A DNA stretch of 38,799 nucleotides from Chloroflexi bacterium HGW-Chloroflexi-1 (GCA_002842085.1 PHCA01000014.1:1-38799), one strand, 5' to 3'. Positions 10,401 to 17,214 are shown, numbered from the stretch's first letter. The notes: generated from the sequence alone by a model not told the origin. Translations and numbers: made by a program.

Positions 10401-13349
10401 GCCCACATGCGGTAGCTTCTCCAGCACGCCCAGGTTGCGGCCGCCGAGATCCAGGATGTACAGGTGCGCGTGGTTCGGCGAATGGGTGGCCGCCAGGCTG
10501 ACGGCCAGGGTGCGGATGAAGGTCGTCTTGCCCCAGCCGGACGCGCCGAAGACCACGGCGTGCCCGCGCGGGAAATCCACCACCAGCGGCATCTGCCTGG
10601 CCGCGTAGGGATTATCCACGAGCCCGACCACGGGGCGCAGCGCATGGCGCTCCCAGCTCAGCGACTCGACCCAACCGTAGCCGTCGTTCAGCCACTTGGG
10701 AACCGATGAGTTCACGCTCTCCAGCGGCTCGCGCGGCTCGCCCAGCAAGATCGTATCGAACGCCTCCGCGTCGAGATAACGGTCGGAGGTCAGCGCATGG
10801 ACGGCAGGATCCTGCGAGACCAGCGGGCTGGCCAGGCTGAATCGGGCCGGCAGAAAGCCGGGCCAGGGCGCCGTCTGCGCGGGCACGCCGTGGTCGTTGG
10901 CCAGTGTGGCCAACGAAGAGACGATCGCCCGGTAGAGCTCCGGCGGCTCCTGATCCTGGGCCGGGTCATAGGTATCCCCGCGGCCCGGCCAAAGCACGCC
11001 GGATCGCGGCTTGCGCGCCGGATCGACGTATTTGTCGCCGGTATAGGCGACCTGGATCAGGTCGACATCTTCATTGCCCACCTGTAAATAGCCGCGGCCG
11101 GGGATGCCGCCCGGGAGAAACGCCGCATCGCCGCGGCGCAACATCTCACGGCTTTCGCCCGTCGACTCCACCCGCAGGCAGATGCGGAACTTGATATTCG
11201 AGCGCATCTGGTCGGTCACGCCGCTGGGCCTCTGCGCCGCCAGGATGAGTGACACGCCCTGCGCACGGCCCACGCGGGTGATGGTCTCCAACTGGGTCTT
11301 GTACTCTGCCCGGTCGGCGATCATCTCCGCAAATTCGTCGATGATGATGAACAGGAAGGGGTAAGGCGCGCGTGTCACGTGCAGGCCCTGCTTGCGGTAG
11401 TCGACGATGTTCTTGGTGTTGGTGTCGGCGTTAAGTTTCTGCCGCCGCTGCAGCTCAGCGTTGATTGCCGTGAACATGCGGGTAACGCCTTCGCTGCCGA
11501 GGTTGGTGATGATGTCGACGCAGTGCGGCAGCGCATCGAACCCCTTGAACGCACCGCCACCCTTGTAGTCGACCAGCACGAAGTTAAGCGTCGTCGGGTC
11601 GTAGGTCACGGCCATGCCGGTGATCAGCGAGATCAGCAGCTCCGATTTGCCGGAGCCGGTGCTGCCGGCCACCATGCCGTGGACGCCGTCCCGTTTCGCC
11701 GAGAAGACCAGGGTGCGCAGCTTGTTGCCCGACATCACGCCGATCTTGGCCCGCAGCCAGTCCGCTTTGCCCTGCCCGGCGCTGCCCTGCCAATGGTCCC
11801 AGGCATCCTGGTCGAGCTCCTGCATCGAGCGGTAGCCCATGAAGTCCATGAAAGGCACGGTCGCGGGCAGGCTGGCGCCGAAGCTCTGGCGCACATCCAG
11901 TTCCGCGAGCCGCTGCGCCAGATCGGCCATCTCGCCAGGGGTCGAGACAAGGTCGGCCTCGCCGACGTAGCGGTAGGTGTTGACGCCGATCTCGGCGTAG
12001 CGGAAGTGCAGCCGCTGGAAGTTGGCGAGCCGGCTGTTGGTGGCCGGCGTCGTCCGCTCCACCTCGATGACCGACTGGCAACCGCTGGGCACTTTGCTCC
12101 GTTCAGGCACCAGGAACAGCACAGCCGCGCCCAACAGCGCCCCTTCCGCCAGCAGGATGGAGAGCGCCGCGTCCCCTTCCAGGTTACTGAGTGGCGAATC
12201 CTTATCGTAGATGGCATCCATCAGGTCGACGACGACCAGCATAAAAGGCAGCGTCGGGTCACCCTTGGCCCCGCCCTCGTCGTTCGTTTCCTGCAATTGG
12301 AGCTTGCGCTGTGCCAGCACCCGGCGGAGCCCCTCGAGGTACCTGGCGAGCGGCGTTTCCTCCTCCTCGCCCGGCGCCTTCTCCTCTTTACCTTCGTCGC
12401 TGGAATCCAGGAAACATGTGTAACGGTTGCTTTCGTCACCCCGTGAGTGCGGTAATTGCTCGGCCCACGCCCACTCGCGCTTGCGGCTGGCCATGACGTA
12501 GAGCCGGCCATCCATTGGCGCGTGGAAAACGGCGTAGTGCCCCAGCGCGGCGCGGGCGAACTCGTAGACCGACGTCCGGTCGCCCGCCACCCCGACCGCG
12601 TGGATGGCAGGTGTTCGGCGCTCCTCTTCTGTCTTGGCCTGCTCCTCTTTTTCCTGTTGCTTGTCCTTATCTGACGCCGCCGGTTCCGCCTTCGGCGGCC
12701 GGAACGAGATGATCACGGGAATGTCATTCACGAAGCGCGAGTCTTCTTGCAACTTCAGCGCCGCGCGGGTCAGCGGATCGTCGGAGGCGTCAGCATTTTT
12801 CAGGACGTAGAGGACCGTCGAGGGCAGGGTGCCCATTCCCAGGCGGACGACGCCGAAATCCTCGTCGGTCGTGCGGCGCTCCCACAGGCGGGATTCCGCC
12901 CGCAGGGTGCGCTCCCCCTTCTCCACCTCCCAGCGAGCATCACGGACGATGCGGGCCACGGTGGCGCGATCGGGATAGTTGTACGAATAAAACCGGCGCT
13001 GCTGGTCGTGATAGTTGTGCATGTCGCGGTTCATCTCGACCAGGCGCCCGGTGTACGCGCGCGCGGCCGCCGCGCGGTCGCGCTTGTCCTTGATGTAGGT
13101 ATAGATGGAGATGCCGGCCGAGGAGATCACCATCAGCACCATCGGGATCACCATCAGCGGGCTGCTGCGCCCGCCGGAGAGCAGCATCATGAACATGAAA
13201 CCCAGGATGGTCACCAACGGCAACGCCATCTGGATGAGCTGGGCCATGGCCGACTGCCCCTGCTGCGGCGGGCTCGGGATCTCGATGGTCTCGACCGGCA
13301 GCTCGGGCTGGATGCGAGGCGGGCGGTCGATGAAAACGGGTTGGCTCAT
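4455..13349 (-). CDS. EccC/EssC-type type VII secretion ATPase with seven FtsK/SpoIIIE-like P-loop modules
   Basis: 2964 residues. Two membrane segments lie at ~41-58 and ~64-86, followed by a basic KDKRDR and the cytosolic stalk domain typical of EccC. Seven P-loops follow. GSTGSGKS (~562), GGTGSGKS (~1276) and GGTGSGKS (~1953) have intact Walker B IIIDE and the FRICLRVE/LKLCLRVE segment. GASGWGKT (~934), GASGWGKT (~1618) and GDSGWGKT (~2299) have IDN instead of IDE, so they lack the catalytic Glu. A terminal GPPVSGKT (~2600) has IDNYDD. The usual EccC/EssC has three modules of ~350 residues in ~1300-1500 residues. Here an active-plus-degenerate pair appears to have been triplicated before the last module. 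The start has an AGGAGG site, 18 nt after the pseudokinase stop. This is the motor and substrate receptor of the locus. The family is certain; the role of extra modules is unknown. Confidence 0.95.
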   Translation of the reverse strand: MSQPVFIDRPPRIQPELPVETIEIPSPPQQGQSAMAQLIQMALPLVTILGFMFMMLLSGGRSSPLMVIPMVLMVISSAGISIYTYIKDKRDRAAAARAYTGRLVEMNRDMHNYHDQQRRFYSYNYPDRATVARIVRDARWEVEKGERTLRAESRLWERRTTDEDFGVVRLGMGTLPSTVLYVLKNADASDDPLTRAALKLQEDSRFVNDIPVIISFRPPKAEPAASDKDKQQEKEEQAKTEEERRTPAIHAVGVAGDRTSVYEFARAALGHYAVFHAPMDGRLYVMASRKREWAWAEQLPHSRGDESNRYTCFLDSSDEGKEEKAPGEEEETPLARYLEGLRRVLAQRKLQLQETNDEGGAKGDPTLPFMLVVVDLMDAIYDKDSPLSNLEGDAALSILLAEGALLGAAVLFLVPERSKVPSGCQSVIEVERTTPATNSRLANFQRLHFRYAEIGVNTYRYVGEADLVSTPGEMADLAQRLAELDVRQSFGASLPATVPFMDFMGYRSMQELDQDAWDHWQGSAGQGKADWLRAKIGVMSGNKLRTLVFSAKRDGVHGMVAGSTGSGKSELLISLITGMAVTYDPTTLNFVLVDYKGGGAFKGFDALPHCVDIITNLGSEGVTRMFTAINAELQRRQKLNADTNTKNIVDYRKQGLHVTRAPYPFLFIIIDEFAEMIADRAEYKTQLETITRVGRAQGVSLILAAQRPSGVTDQMRSNIKFRICLRVESTGESREMLRRGDAAFLPGGIPGRGYLQVGNEDVDLIQVAYTGDKYVDPARKPRSGVLWPGRGDTYDPAQDQEPPELYRAIVSSLATLANDHGVPAQTAPWPGFLPARFSLASPLVSQDPAVHALTSDRYLDAEAFDTILLGEPREPLESVNSSVPKWLNDGYGWVESLSWERHALRPVVGLVDNPYAARQMPLVVDFPRGHAVVFGASGWGKTTFIRTLAVSLAATHSPNHAHLYILDLGGRNLGVLEKLPHVGAVINPDEEGYQERVEQLLRELDTIVDKRKTILSNAGLGDIYQYNASHPNDPLPGIVVAIDNFTEFKETFGGGKEDVETVLDKFVTLARECKPYGVHLIVTVNQLNVLSTQLFNLFTERFTLKLGDATDYRAIVGAAAPDIADIPGRGYVSLDRLALSFQVALPVDLQRADRTDALHAAAAAGGEQINENSELERLATNMRAFIARAPKPYRTPVVIGALPKAVLLKQLLAREHGLALDEAFLPRLKEITRGRWAASVKSETADWLKVTLGLVSGDRPREMRLEARRDGVHGLIAGGTGSGKSELLMTLVVGLALNYDPSILNFVLVDYKGGGAFKPFEELPHCVDSISNLNKAAVRRMFTAINAEMLHRQKLNADTGTKDIVEYRQKGYHQTGAPYPHLFIIIDEYAEMISESPEFKEELDSITRVGRSAGVNLLLAAQRPIGVTDQMRANIKFRICLRVEETETSREMLRRSDAAFLPGGLPGRGYLQVGSEGIELMQTAYTGETYPYAEVREGGRAPKFYDVIVDMANDLLAEGQVARPCTPWPPFLPTALTMASPLAERYFEPAYRSLAPLGPAEPLALNPFLQDWLDGKGAWPDVDWTKQAMRAVAGLLDDPYNARQLPLLVDFNKGHAVMFGASGWGKTTFLRSLILSLAGTHSPDEFQAHVLDLGGRNLEVLRSLPQVGTVIMPDEPGYQERVQQLLRELNDVLDARKKLFAEAGVSTLPEYNSAGSGKVEPAILVAIDNFGEYIETFGGDDKANDASNLLEALVALMRQSKAYGIHFVITANRLNVLSGRLLSLFTERLTLRLAEADDYAGIVGARVPEVEEIAGRGFTRVDRQPLAFQIALPPGTQLSAGQIRGEAAQIRAIGAQMQLFVAATAATHKFREPLRIDALPKNSSYRQVLTEELGLSPDRAFLDELKAAMARTWARNATAEAADWLQATIGIKSGMKPRRLHLEAKRDGVHGMLAGGTGSGKSEALMTMIVGLALNYSPEILNFVLVDYKGGGAFKPFERLPHCVDSVTNLNKAAVNRMFTAINAEIRRRQQLNADTGTKDIIEYRRKGRHLTREPYPHLFIIIDEYAEMIDDNPEYKDELESITRVGRSQGVNLILASQRPKGVTDQMRANIKLKLCLRVEQTDTSQEMLRRSDAAFLPNGMPGRGYLQVGNEPLELIQVSYTGESQPDDREPPVTWPARPRPAQTFAGDDVPKLFDAVVMLAGELTGGQMARKPWPAFLPRPPHSISLQSAIFDAQAERSFVLNEAVTDWLNGETVDLWPGVNWESGAMRPAVGLVDDPAEARQTPLGFDLTRQHLAVFGDSGWGKTSFLRSLIVDLAATHSPDELHIHVLDLGGRNYRSLEALPQMGAVLYADEESFDERLQRLLDKLTRLADERSQTLAAAGVSNLYEYNARFPDQALPAVLVVIDNFAPLHENYELFIDAMVTPLVRRSLAAGISFVMAANGPNNLPSRLLALIGEQITFKQSNPDRYMDIVGRGAIEIDDIPGRGYIRISRRPMLFQAALPVGALPGADGRDTRLEADELRLLAGNMAAEMAAGRRAWRSKPDHIDILPEIVPLKSMLERSPAVRTNRVEAVLGQSGDLQPAVFDLKRTGLHFLVVGPPVSGKTTTLVNFVLSLAYRYTPEQVLLVLVDPQRRFVEYGGRRRLDDLPHVVATVNELDELVSMARALKAEAQALATRVPVREIFVLIDNYDDIAEEIDRHSELVQDLATVARRYGRDGAHFVLAGALDSGISEFRRAVQATYFGVGLRTPGSLDALRVMRIPASFRSGKDLAIGRGYAVKSGLPTMIQVASPYDGLNLPPGSGSEEEDQLPQALDWWIEMLLDRHPGPRATWSAAPAEGNGQTPAAAGDAPAPEQGEKALETMARVQRALQWEAKRLQDSPGATPIVAPALGALDAASWSDTASLMPLFKQVWWQGQREMGLTDDSIDSMAGVMDDTSILMAVDEMFPPPGGSSRADEVG

Positions 13350-13367
13350 GCGTCGATCCTCCTCTCG

Positions 13368-14465
13368 TTATCCGAGCCCGTTCAGCGACAGGGCCAGCAC
13401 GATCAGGAACCCGATGATAAGCAGCACGACCACAACCAGGAAGATCGTGTGCAGGCTGGGCCAAGGGCTGCGCTTGGGGGGCGGCACATCGCCGAACAAG
13501 GCCTTGAGTTGGACGGCCACATCGACTGCGCTCGGCTGCCGGCCCGCGGGTTCCTGGCTAACGGCCTTCAGTGCGATCTGCGCGACCTTGTCGACGTCCT
13601 CGACGCGGTTCATGGTGACCCGCTGATCGCGCGTGATGGCCTGGTACACCTCGTCATCGCTGCGCAGCCTGAACGGGAAGGCGGGCTGCCCCACCAGCAT
13701 CTCGTAGAGGACCAGCCCCAGACCGTAGACGTCCGTGCGATAGTCGGCGACCACCGTCTGCCGCGTCGCGTCGACCAGCTCTGGCGCTGTGTAGGCGGGC
13801 AGGACGAAAGACGGGTACCAATCGAGCGCCAGGTTGGCCTTGTCGGTCGCAATCCCCAGGTCGAACAGCAGGATGCGCGGGGCGCTCGGCTTCTCGTCGA
13901 AACGGACGAGGAGGCTGTCGGGGCCCAGGCCGTAGTGATAGCGCTTGTCCAGGTGCAGATAGTTGACCGTCGCCGCCAGGCTGAGCACCGTCCAGCCGAC
14001 GTGGTTGATCCATAACTGGGGATTTCTCACCAGCACGTCGCGCAACGGCTCCCCCTCAAAGTGCTCGAAAAGGAAGAAATAGAGCAGGTGCCCGCGCAGC
14101 ATCGTTTTGCCGTACGCGTCGTGGGCGACCGTCGTGTTGGCGTACGGCGGGAGCAGGGCCGGCAGCGTCGGTTGGCCCTGCCGGCGCAACTGAAGCGCCT
14201 GCAGGAACTCCGCCTCGCGCTTGAGCCGTTCCTTGTTCTCTGCGCCGGGGTGCGCGACCTTCAGATAGACCTTGCGCTTCTGATGCATCGCCTCGTATAG
14301 TACCGCCGAGCGGAGGACGATGATCGGCTTCACGATCTCGATGTCACCGCACCAATCGCCGGCATCCAGGATCGTGGGTGACATCTCGCCCGGACAATAG
14401 GTCTCCTGGCAAAAGAGGTCCCCGCCGGGGGAGGTGCGTCCGCATTGCAGACAGACTTGTTTCAT
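13368..14465 (-). CDS. Membrane-anchored Ser/Thr kinase-like protein, probable pseudokinase (EssB-like context)
   Basis: 365 residues. An N-terminal zinc-ribbon-like segment has C5-x2-C8, C19 and C24. A kinase fold spans ~45-325. The beta-3 Lys (VYLK, K69), the DFG-like D202-L-G, the APE-like TAPEL and D245-V-Y-G-L-G are present. The catalytic loop reads HYGLGPDSLL in place of HRDxKPxN: catalytic Asp, Lys and Asn are replaced by G179, G181 and S184. It should therefore be inactive or strongly altered. A single membrane helix (~338-361, TIFLVVVVLLIIGFLIVLAL) ends the protein, with five residues after it. Firmicute EssB is also a pseudokinase with a membrane helix in a type VII system, which supports an analogous scaffold role; EssB has a larger outer domain that is missing here. 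The gene lies 18 nt upstream of the ATPase gene, with its own extended -10 element upstream. Confidence 0.85.
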   Translation of the reverse strand: MKQVCLQCGRTSPGGDLFCQETYCPGEMSPTILDAGDWCGDIEIVKPIIVLRSAVLYEAMHQKRKVYLKVAHPGAENKERLKREAEFLQALQLRRQGQPTLPALLPPYANTTVAHDAYGKTMLRGHLLYFFLFEHFEGEPLRDVLVRNPQLWINHVGWTVLSLAATVNYLHLDKRYHYGLGPDSLLVRFDEKPSAPRILLFDLGIATDKANLALDWYPSFVLPAYTAPELVDATRQTVVADYRTDVYGLGLVLYEMLVGQPAFPFRLRSDDEVYQAITRDQRVTMNRVEDVDKVAQIALKAVSQEPAGRQPSAVDVAVQLKALFGDVPPPKRSPWPSLHTIFLVVVVLLIIGFLIVLALSLNGLG

Positions 14466-14488
14466 GCCTGTTTTCTTTCTCTGATAGA

Positions 14489-14497
14489 ATTATACCA
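14489..14497 (-). promoter_or_regulatory. Extended -10 promoter element upstream of the pseudokinase gene
   Basis: On the minus strand the sequence TGGTATAAT (TGn plus perfect -10) lies ~24 nt before the ATG at 14465. No good -35 hexamer is seen at 16-18 nt, which is consistent with an extended -10 promoter. It would drive the pseudokinase, ATPase and FHA genes separately from the upstream genes. Confidence 0.45.
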
Positions 14498-14528
14498 TAC
14501 AGCCAACTGACCCGCGGCTATCGAGGAC

Positions 14529-14594
14529 AGCCTTGCGAAGGTTTTGGCCCCGACTTGGGCTAGAAATGGCGTCTTCGGGAACCTTCGCAAGGCT
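14529..14594. mobile_element. 66-bp palindromic element, copy 1 (AGCCTTGCGAAGG ends)
   Basis: Perfect terminal inverted repeats AGCCTTGCGAAGGTT and AACCTTCGCAAGGCT around an internal GCCCCGACTTGGGCTAGAA segment. A second copy at 22247-22312 is the same length and appears to differ by one base. It lies between the EspG-like gene and the pseudokinase promoter, so it punctuates the operon. Confidence 0.85.
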
Positions 14595-14609
14595 AATCGC
14601 GCAGGAGGT

Positions 14610-15398
14610 TCAACTACCGTGCGCGAAATCATCCAGGATTTGCGCCACAGCCGCGGCAGGCGCCTGCCGGAGCCGTAACAGGCCGGGGGCCGCCAGGTGT
14701 AACAGCCATTGCGCGTGCTCACCCAACACAATGGTGAACGCGCGCTGGAGTTCCGGCGTGACGGCATGGTTGAACTGCGCAAAGGCCGTAATCGACACCA
14801 GATGTGCGATCGTGTCAGCAAACGCGGCCGCAGCCTCAGCACTCAGACCGGCCTGGCCTAAACGCGCCTGGAGCTCAGCCAAGGGCTCTTCATGGGCCGC
14901 ACCGGCAAGCGCAGCAAAGGTTGCCTCCGGCAAGGCGCCACCGACAGCGCGCACATGGCCGCTAGCCAGAGGCGACACGATCTGTTGGGCAGTTTCCAAC
15001 ACATCCTGGCGGCCGCCAAGCACGATAAACTGGTGGATACCCAATGTTTCCACATGCGCCAGGCAGTGCTCGCCCGCGGCGTGGATATGCGTGGCACGCT
15101 GCGTCTGACCGGCCGGCTGATGAAGGATGACCCAGGTCTGTTTAGGACGCGCGCAAACGCCGAGCGCCGCCGCAATCGCTCCATCCAACTCAGACCCATC
15201 GGTGCTCAGCTTCGAGAACCCGTGTGCCAGCAGGGAACGCTCGGCGGCAGCCATCGACGCCACGCGACCATCCGCCTCCAGGGCGCCGAAAATGCGTTCA
15301 GCCAGATCGTCGCAGCCAGTCGGCGCCGGCAGACCGGCGATCGCCAACGCCGCCAGCAACTCCTCCTGACTCAAGGCAAAGCCGGAGATTTCCGCCAT
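14610..15398 (-). CDS. EspG-like type VII secretion chaperone candidate, second paralog
   Basis: 262 residues, soluble. It opens MAEISGFALSQEELLAALAI and has a Leu-rich helix (AAAERSLLAHGFSKL). Then comes DGSELDGAIAAALGVCARP, matching the 'rGl..dG.l...l...l..la.P' segment of EspG proteins, then beta-strands (WVILHQPAGQ; FIVLGG), and a C-terminal part ending LRLRQAPAAAVAQILDDF. It parallels the protein at 367-1176 in length and in the order of segments. Both share 'LSREELLA/LSQEELLA' at the start and 'vGVCA/lGVCA' near residue 110. A GGAGG site lies 8-9 nt before the ATG and overlaps the end of the upstream gene. It is the third gene of the WXG100/unknown/EspG-like set. It probably keeps an effector in an export-ready state; function is inferred from context and weak similarity. 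Confidence 0.5.
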   Translation of the reverse strand: MAEISGFALSQEELLAALAIAGLPAPTGCDDLAERIFGALEADGRVASMAAAERSLLAHGFSKLSTDGSELDGAIAAALGVCARPKQTWVILHQPAGQTQRATHIHAAGEHCLAHVETLGIHQFIVLGGRQDVLETAQQIVSPLASGHVRAVGGALPEATFAALAGAAHEEPLAELQARLGQAGLSAEAAAAFADTIAHLVSITAFAQFNHAVTPELQRAFTIVLGEHAQWLLHLAAPGLLRLRQAPAAAVAQILDDFAHGS

Positions 15399-15402
15399 GT
15401 CG

Positions 15403-16041
15403 CTATGCCTCCACGCTAAAGTTCAACTCAAGGCGCCAATCGTTTTGTGCAGCCAGGGTGTTCAGCACTGTGACACACCGCCGAAGCGCGGCCGCATCCG
15501 GGTGGTACCAGACCAGCACTTCACCATCGCTTTCACAGTAGATATACTCCTCAGGACTCGCCTTCGCCATACTGGCGTAAGCTTGTTCCAGCGCTGGTGC
15601 AAGAAGCGCCTCTGTCCATGCACCGGCCAAAGCCTCGGCAATTCTCTGCCCACGGTGTTCCAGTGCGGCCACAAACGCCGCGGCACGTTCTCCGGGCATT
15701 TCAGGGAGGGCCACGATAAAGAGCAAGCCCAGTCTGAAATCCGTGCTTCGCACAGCCGCCAGGATTTGAGCAGCCGTCACCCGTTCTGCAAAAGCCAACA
15801 TGTATTTGGTCGTGCCGTGATGAATGGTAGATCTGCGCCCGGACAACTCGGTAAAGTCCACATCCCAGTCGACGGGATCATATCCGGCAAAGCAGACATC
15901 TCGGCCTGCGAAAATCGTCGTCGCGATCAGGTCGAGAACGTTTGACCAATTCGGCTCGTAGCCGTCGGCATCGAGCGTCACCAACACCGAGTGGGTGGGA
16001 CCACGGCGTAGGCGCAGACAGGATTGACTTGGTGTAGTCAT
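15403..16041 (-). CDS. Unknown 212-residue protein between a WXG100 effector candidate and an EspG-like gene
   Basis: I set the start at the ATG 16041-16039. It overlaps the stop of the WXG100 gene (ATGA) and excludes a long Arg-rich, clearly non-coding upstream extension of the frame. The protein begins MTTPSQSCLRLRRGPTHSVL. It contains hydrophobic strands (LGLLFIVALPEMPGE), helices around ALEHRGQRIAEALAGAWTEA, and a C-terminal YIYCESDGEVLVWYHPDA... strand pair with RLELNFSVEA at the end. There is no signal peptide and no membrane helix. I recognise no family. Tight coupling to the effector-like gene makes it a candidate immunity protein, chaperone or accessory factor; this is inference from position only. 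Confidence 0.75.
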   Translation of the reverse strand: MTTPSQSCLRLRRGPTHSVLVTLDADGYEPNWSNVLDLIATTIFAGRDVCFAGYDPVDWDVDFTELSGRRSTIHHGTTKYMLAFAERVTAAQILAAVRSTDFRLGLLFIVALPEMPGERAAAFVAALEHRGQRIAEALAGAWTEALLAPALEQAYASMAKASPEEYIYCESDGEVLVWYHPDAAALRRCVTVLNTLAAQNDWRLELNFSVEA

Positions 16042-17033
16042 CAGAACAATTCTCCGATCTGCTCGCCCAGCCACCCGCCGCCGAGCCCACCGCCGATGCC
16101 ACCTGCCAATCCGCCCAGGAACCCGCCCACGCCGGCGCCGACGACCGTGCCAGCGCCCGGAATGACGCTGCCGACAATCCCACCCAACCACGCGCCCCCG
16201 GCCGCGTCGGCCTGGGCGCCAGCAAACGCGCCCGCCCAACCGCCGGCTACTCCGCCGATCGCTTGCCTGGTCTCAGCCCCCACGGCGTTACCGTCCGCGT
16301 GAAATGCCGAGCCGAGGCGAAAGGCATCAGTCACCAGGGCCACGGGCAGGGCAATTTTGCGTGCAGCTTCCAGTGCGTGGGCGCCCTTGCCGGCGGCCTC
16401 CAGCAGGGCCGGTGATATTTTGATGTGTGGATCTTTGAAGCCTGTCAGGGCTTGTTCGAGATTGATGTGAGGAAAATTTGTGCCTTTATGGGGTAAGTCG
16501 AAACGCATGAGCGACAGGCCGCGTCCGGGCTTGCCGGCCAAAAGATCAATCAAGGCCGCCACCGTCGCCTGGCCGCGCGCCGTGTTGGGGGTAAGCGCAC
16601 GTAACACGAAACGCTGGGTGAGCAAGGTGTCGGCCGCCACCCCTTTGAGCATCCCGCCCAGCAAGGCCGCGGCTGTGCCTGCGCTGTCTGCCACATCGCC
16701 GCTCAGGCCCGCCGCCGGCACACCAGGCGCATCGGTTGCGCCCCGGAAGGGCGCGGCCGCATCCTGCTCGGCCCGTTGCAGGATCGCGATGATTTGCATC
16801 GTGGCTTTGCCGGCATCGTTCAGCGCGCGGTGCAAGCGCGCCGTGGCCGGCAGCACCCGGTCACTCATCTCCGCAAAAAACGCCTCGGAGCCGTGCCCGA
16901 TCCAGTTGCCCTGCAGCGCGCTCAGGCTCCGCTTCATCTGCTGTTGCATCCGGTTGATCGCGTTGGCCTGGCGCGCGAATTGCGTGGCCACTTGCTGCAA
17001 CTGCCGATAGTCCGCTCGGATTTCATCTGCCAT
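16041..17033 (-). CDS. WXG100-domain putative effector with glycine-zipper C-terminus
   Basis: 330 residues from the ATG at 17033; a GTG two codons earlier is less likely because the paralog also starts MAD. Residues 1-95 form a WXG100 hairpin: MADEIRADYRQLQQVATQFA, then W44-I-G46 followed by HGSEAFFAEM. The middle (~100-175) is helical. Residues ~177-192 read MRFDLPHKGTNFPHIN, a D-x-P-H-x-G-x(3)-P-H pattern of the kind seen in polymorphic-toxin segments. Residues ~247-325 are a Gly/Ala zipper (GGVAGGWAGAFAGA, GGFLGGLAGGIGGGLGGG) as found in membrane-inserting toxin regions. This is therefore a likely secreted effector of the system, unlike a plain EsxA. A GAAGAAGG ribosome site precedes the start. 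The next gene overlaps it by ATGA. The family call is firm for the N-terminus; the toxin role is inference. Confidence 0.8.
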   Translation of the reverse strand: MADEIRADYRQLQQVATQFARQANAINRMQQQMKRSLSALQGNWIGHGSEAFFAEMSDRVLPATARLHRALNDAGKATMQIIAILQRAEQDAAAPFRGATDAPGVPAAGLSGDVADSAGTAAALLGGMLKGVAADTLLTQRFVLRALTPNTARGQATVAALIDLLAGKPGRGLSLMRFDLPHKGTNFPHINLEQALTGFKDPHIKISPALLEAAGKGAHALEAARKIALPVALVTDAFRLGSAFHADGNAVGAETRQAIGGVAGGWAGAFAGAQADAAGGAWLGGIVGSVIPGAGTVVGAGVGGFLGGLAGGIGGGLGGGWLGEQIGELF

Positions 17034-17049
17034 GGGCACTGACCTTCTT

Positions 17050-17200
17050 CGTAACTACTCAGCCCTCTGTCATTGCGAGCGCAGTTTGCGAAGCAATCGA
17101 GATTGCTTTGCTTCGTACCTCGCAACCGCAAACTACGCTCCTCGCTGTGGCGAGGCCCTCGCCACAGCGAGGCCCTCGCAATGACAGGCTAAGTAGCTCG
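17050..17200. repeat. Dispersed palindromic element, copy 2
   Basis: Starts CGTAACTACTCAG and ends with a degenerate inverted copy (GCTAAGTAGCTCG). It contains the TCATTGCGAG ... CAATGACA arms and GAAGCAATC blocks. It lies immediately upstream of the WXG100 effector gene, between its ribosome site and any promoter, so the promoter must lie in or beyond the repeat. Two short units (CGAGGCCCTCGCCACAG) inside it resemble the neighbouring minisatellite. Confidence 0.8.
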
Positions 17201-17214
17201 ACAATGTTAGATTA

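Noticed and set aside
8052-10415. A long open frame on the plus strand opposite the secretion ATPase (787 codons), and others like it nearby
   Set aside because: Antisense shadow of the real ATPase gene: the composition is rich in Arg, Gln, His and Val with no domain, and high GC keeps antisense frames open.
16042-16239. Upstream extension of the 212-residue gene (66 more codons)
   Set aside because: The extension is Arg/Gly-rich, antiparallel to nothing useful and overlaps the WXG100 gene's zipper region; the ATGA overlap gives a better start at 16041.
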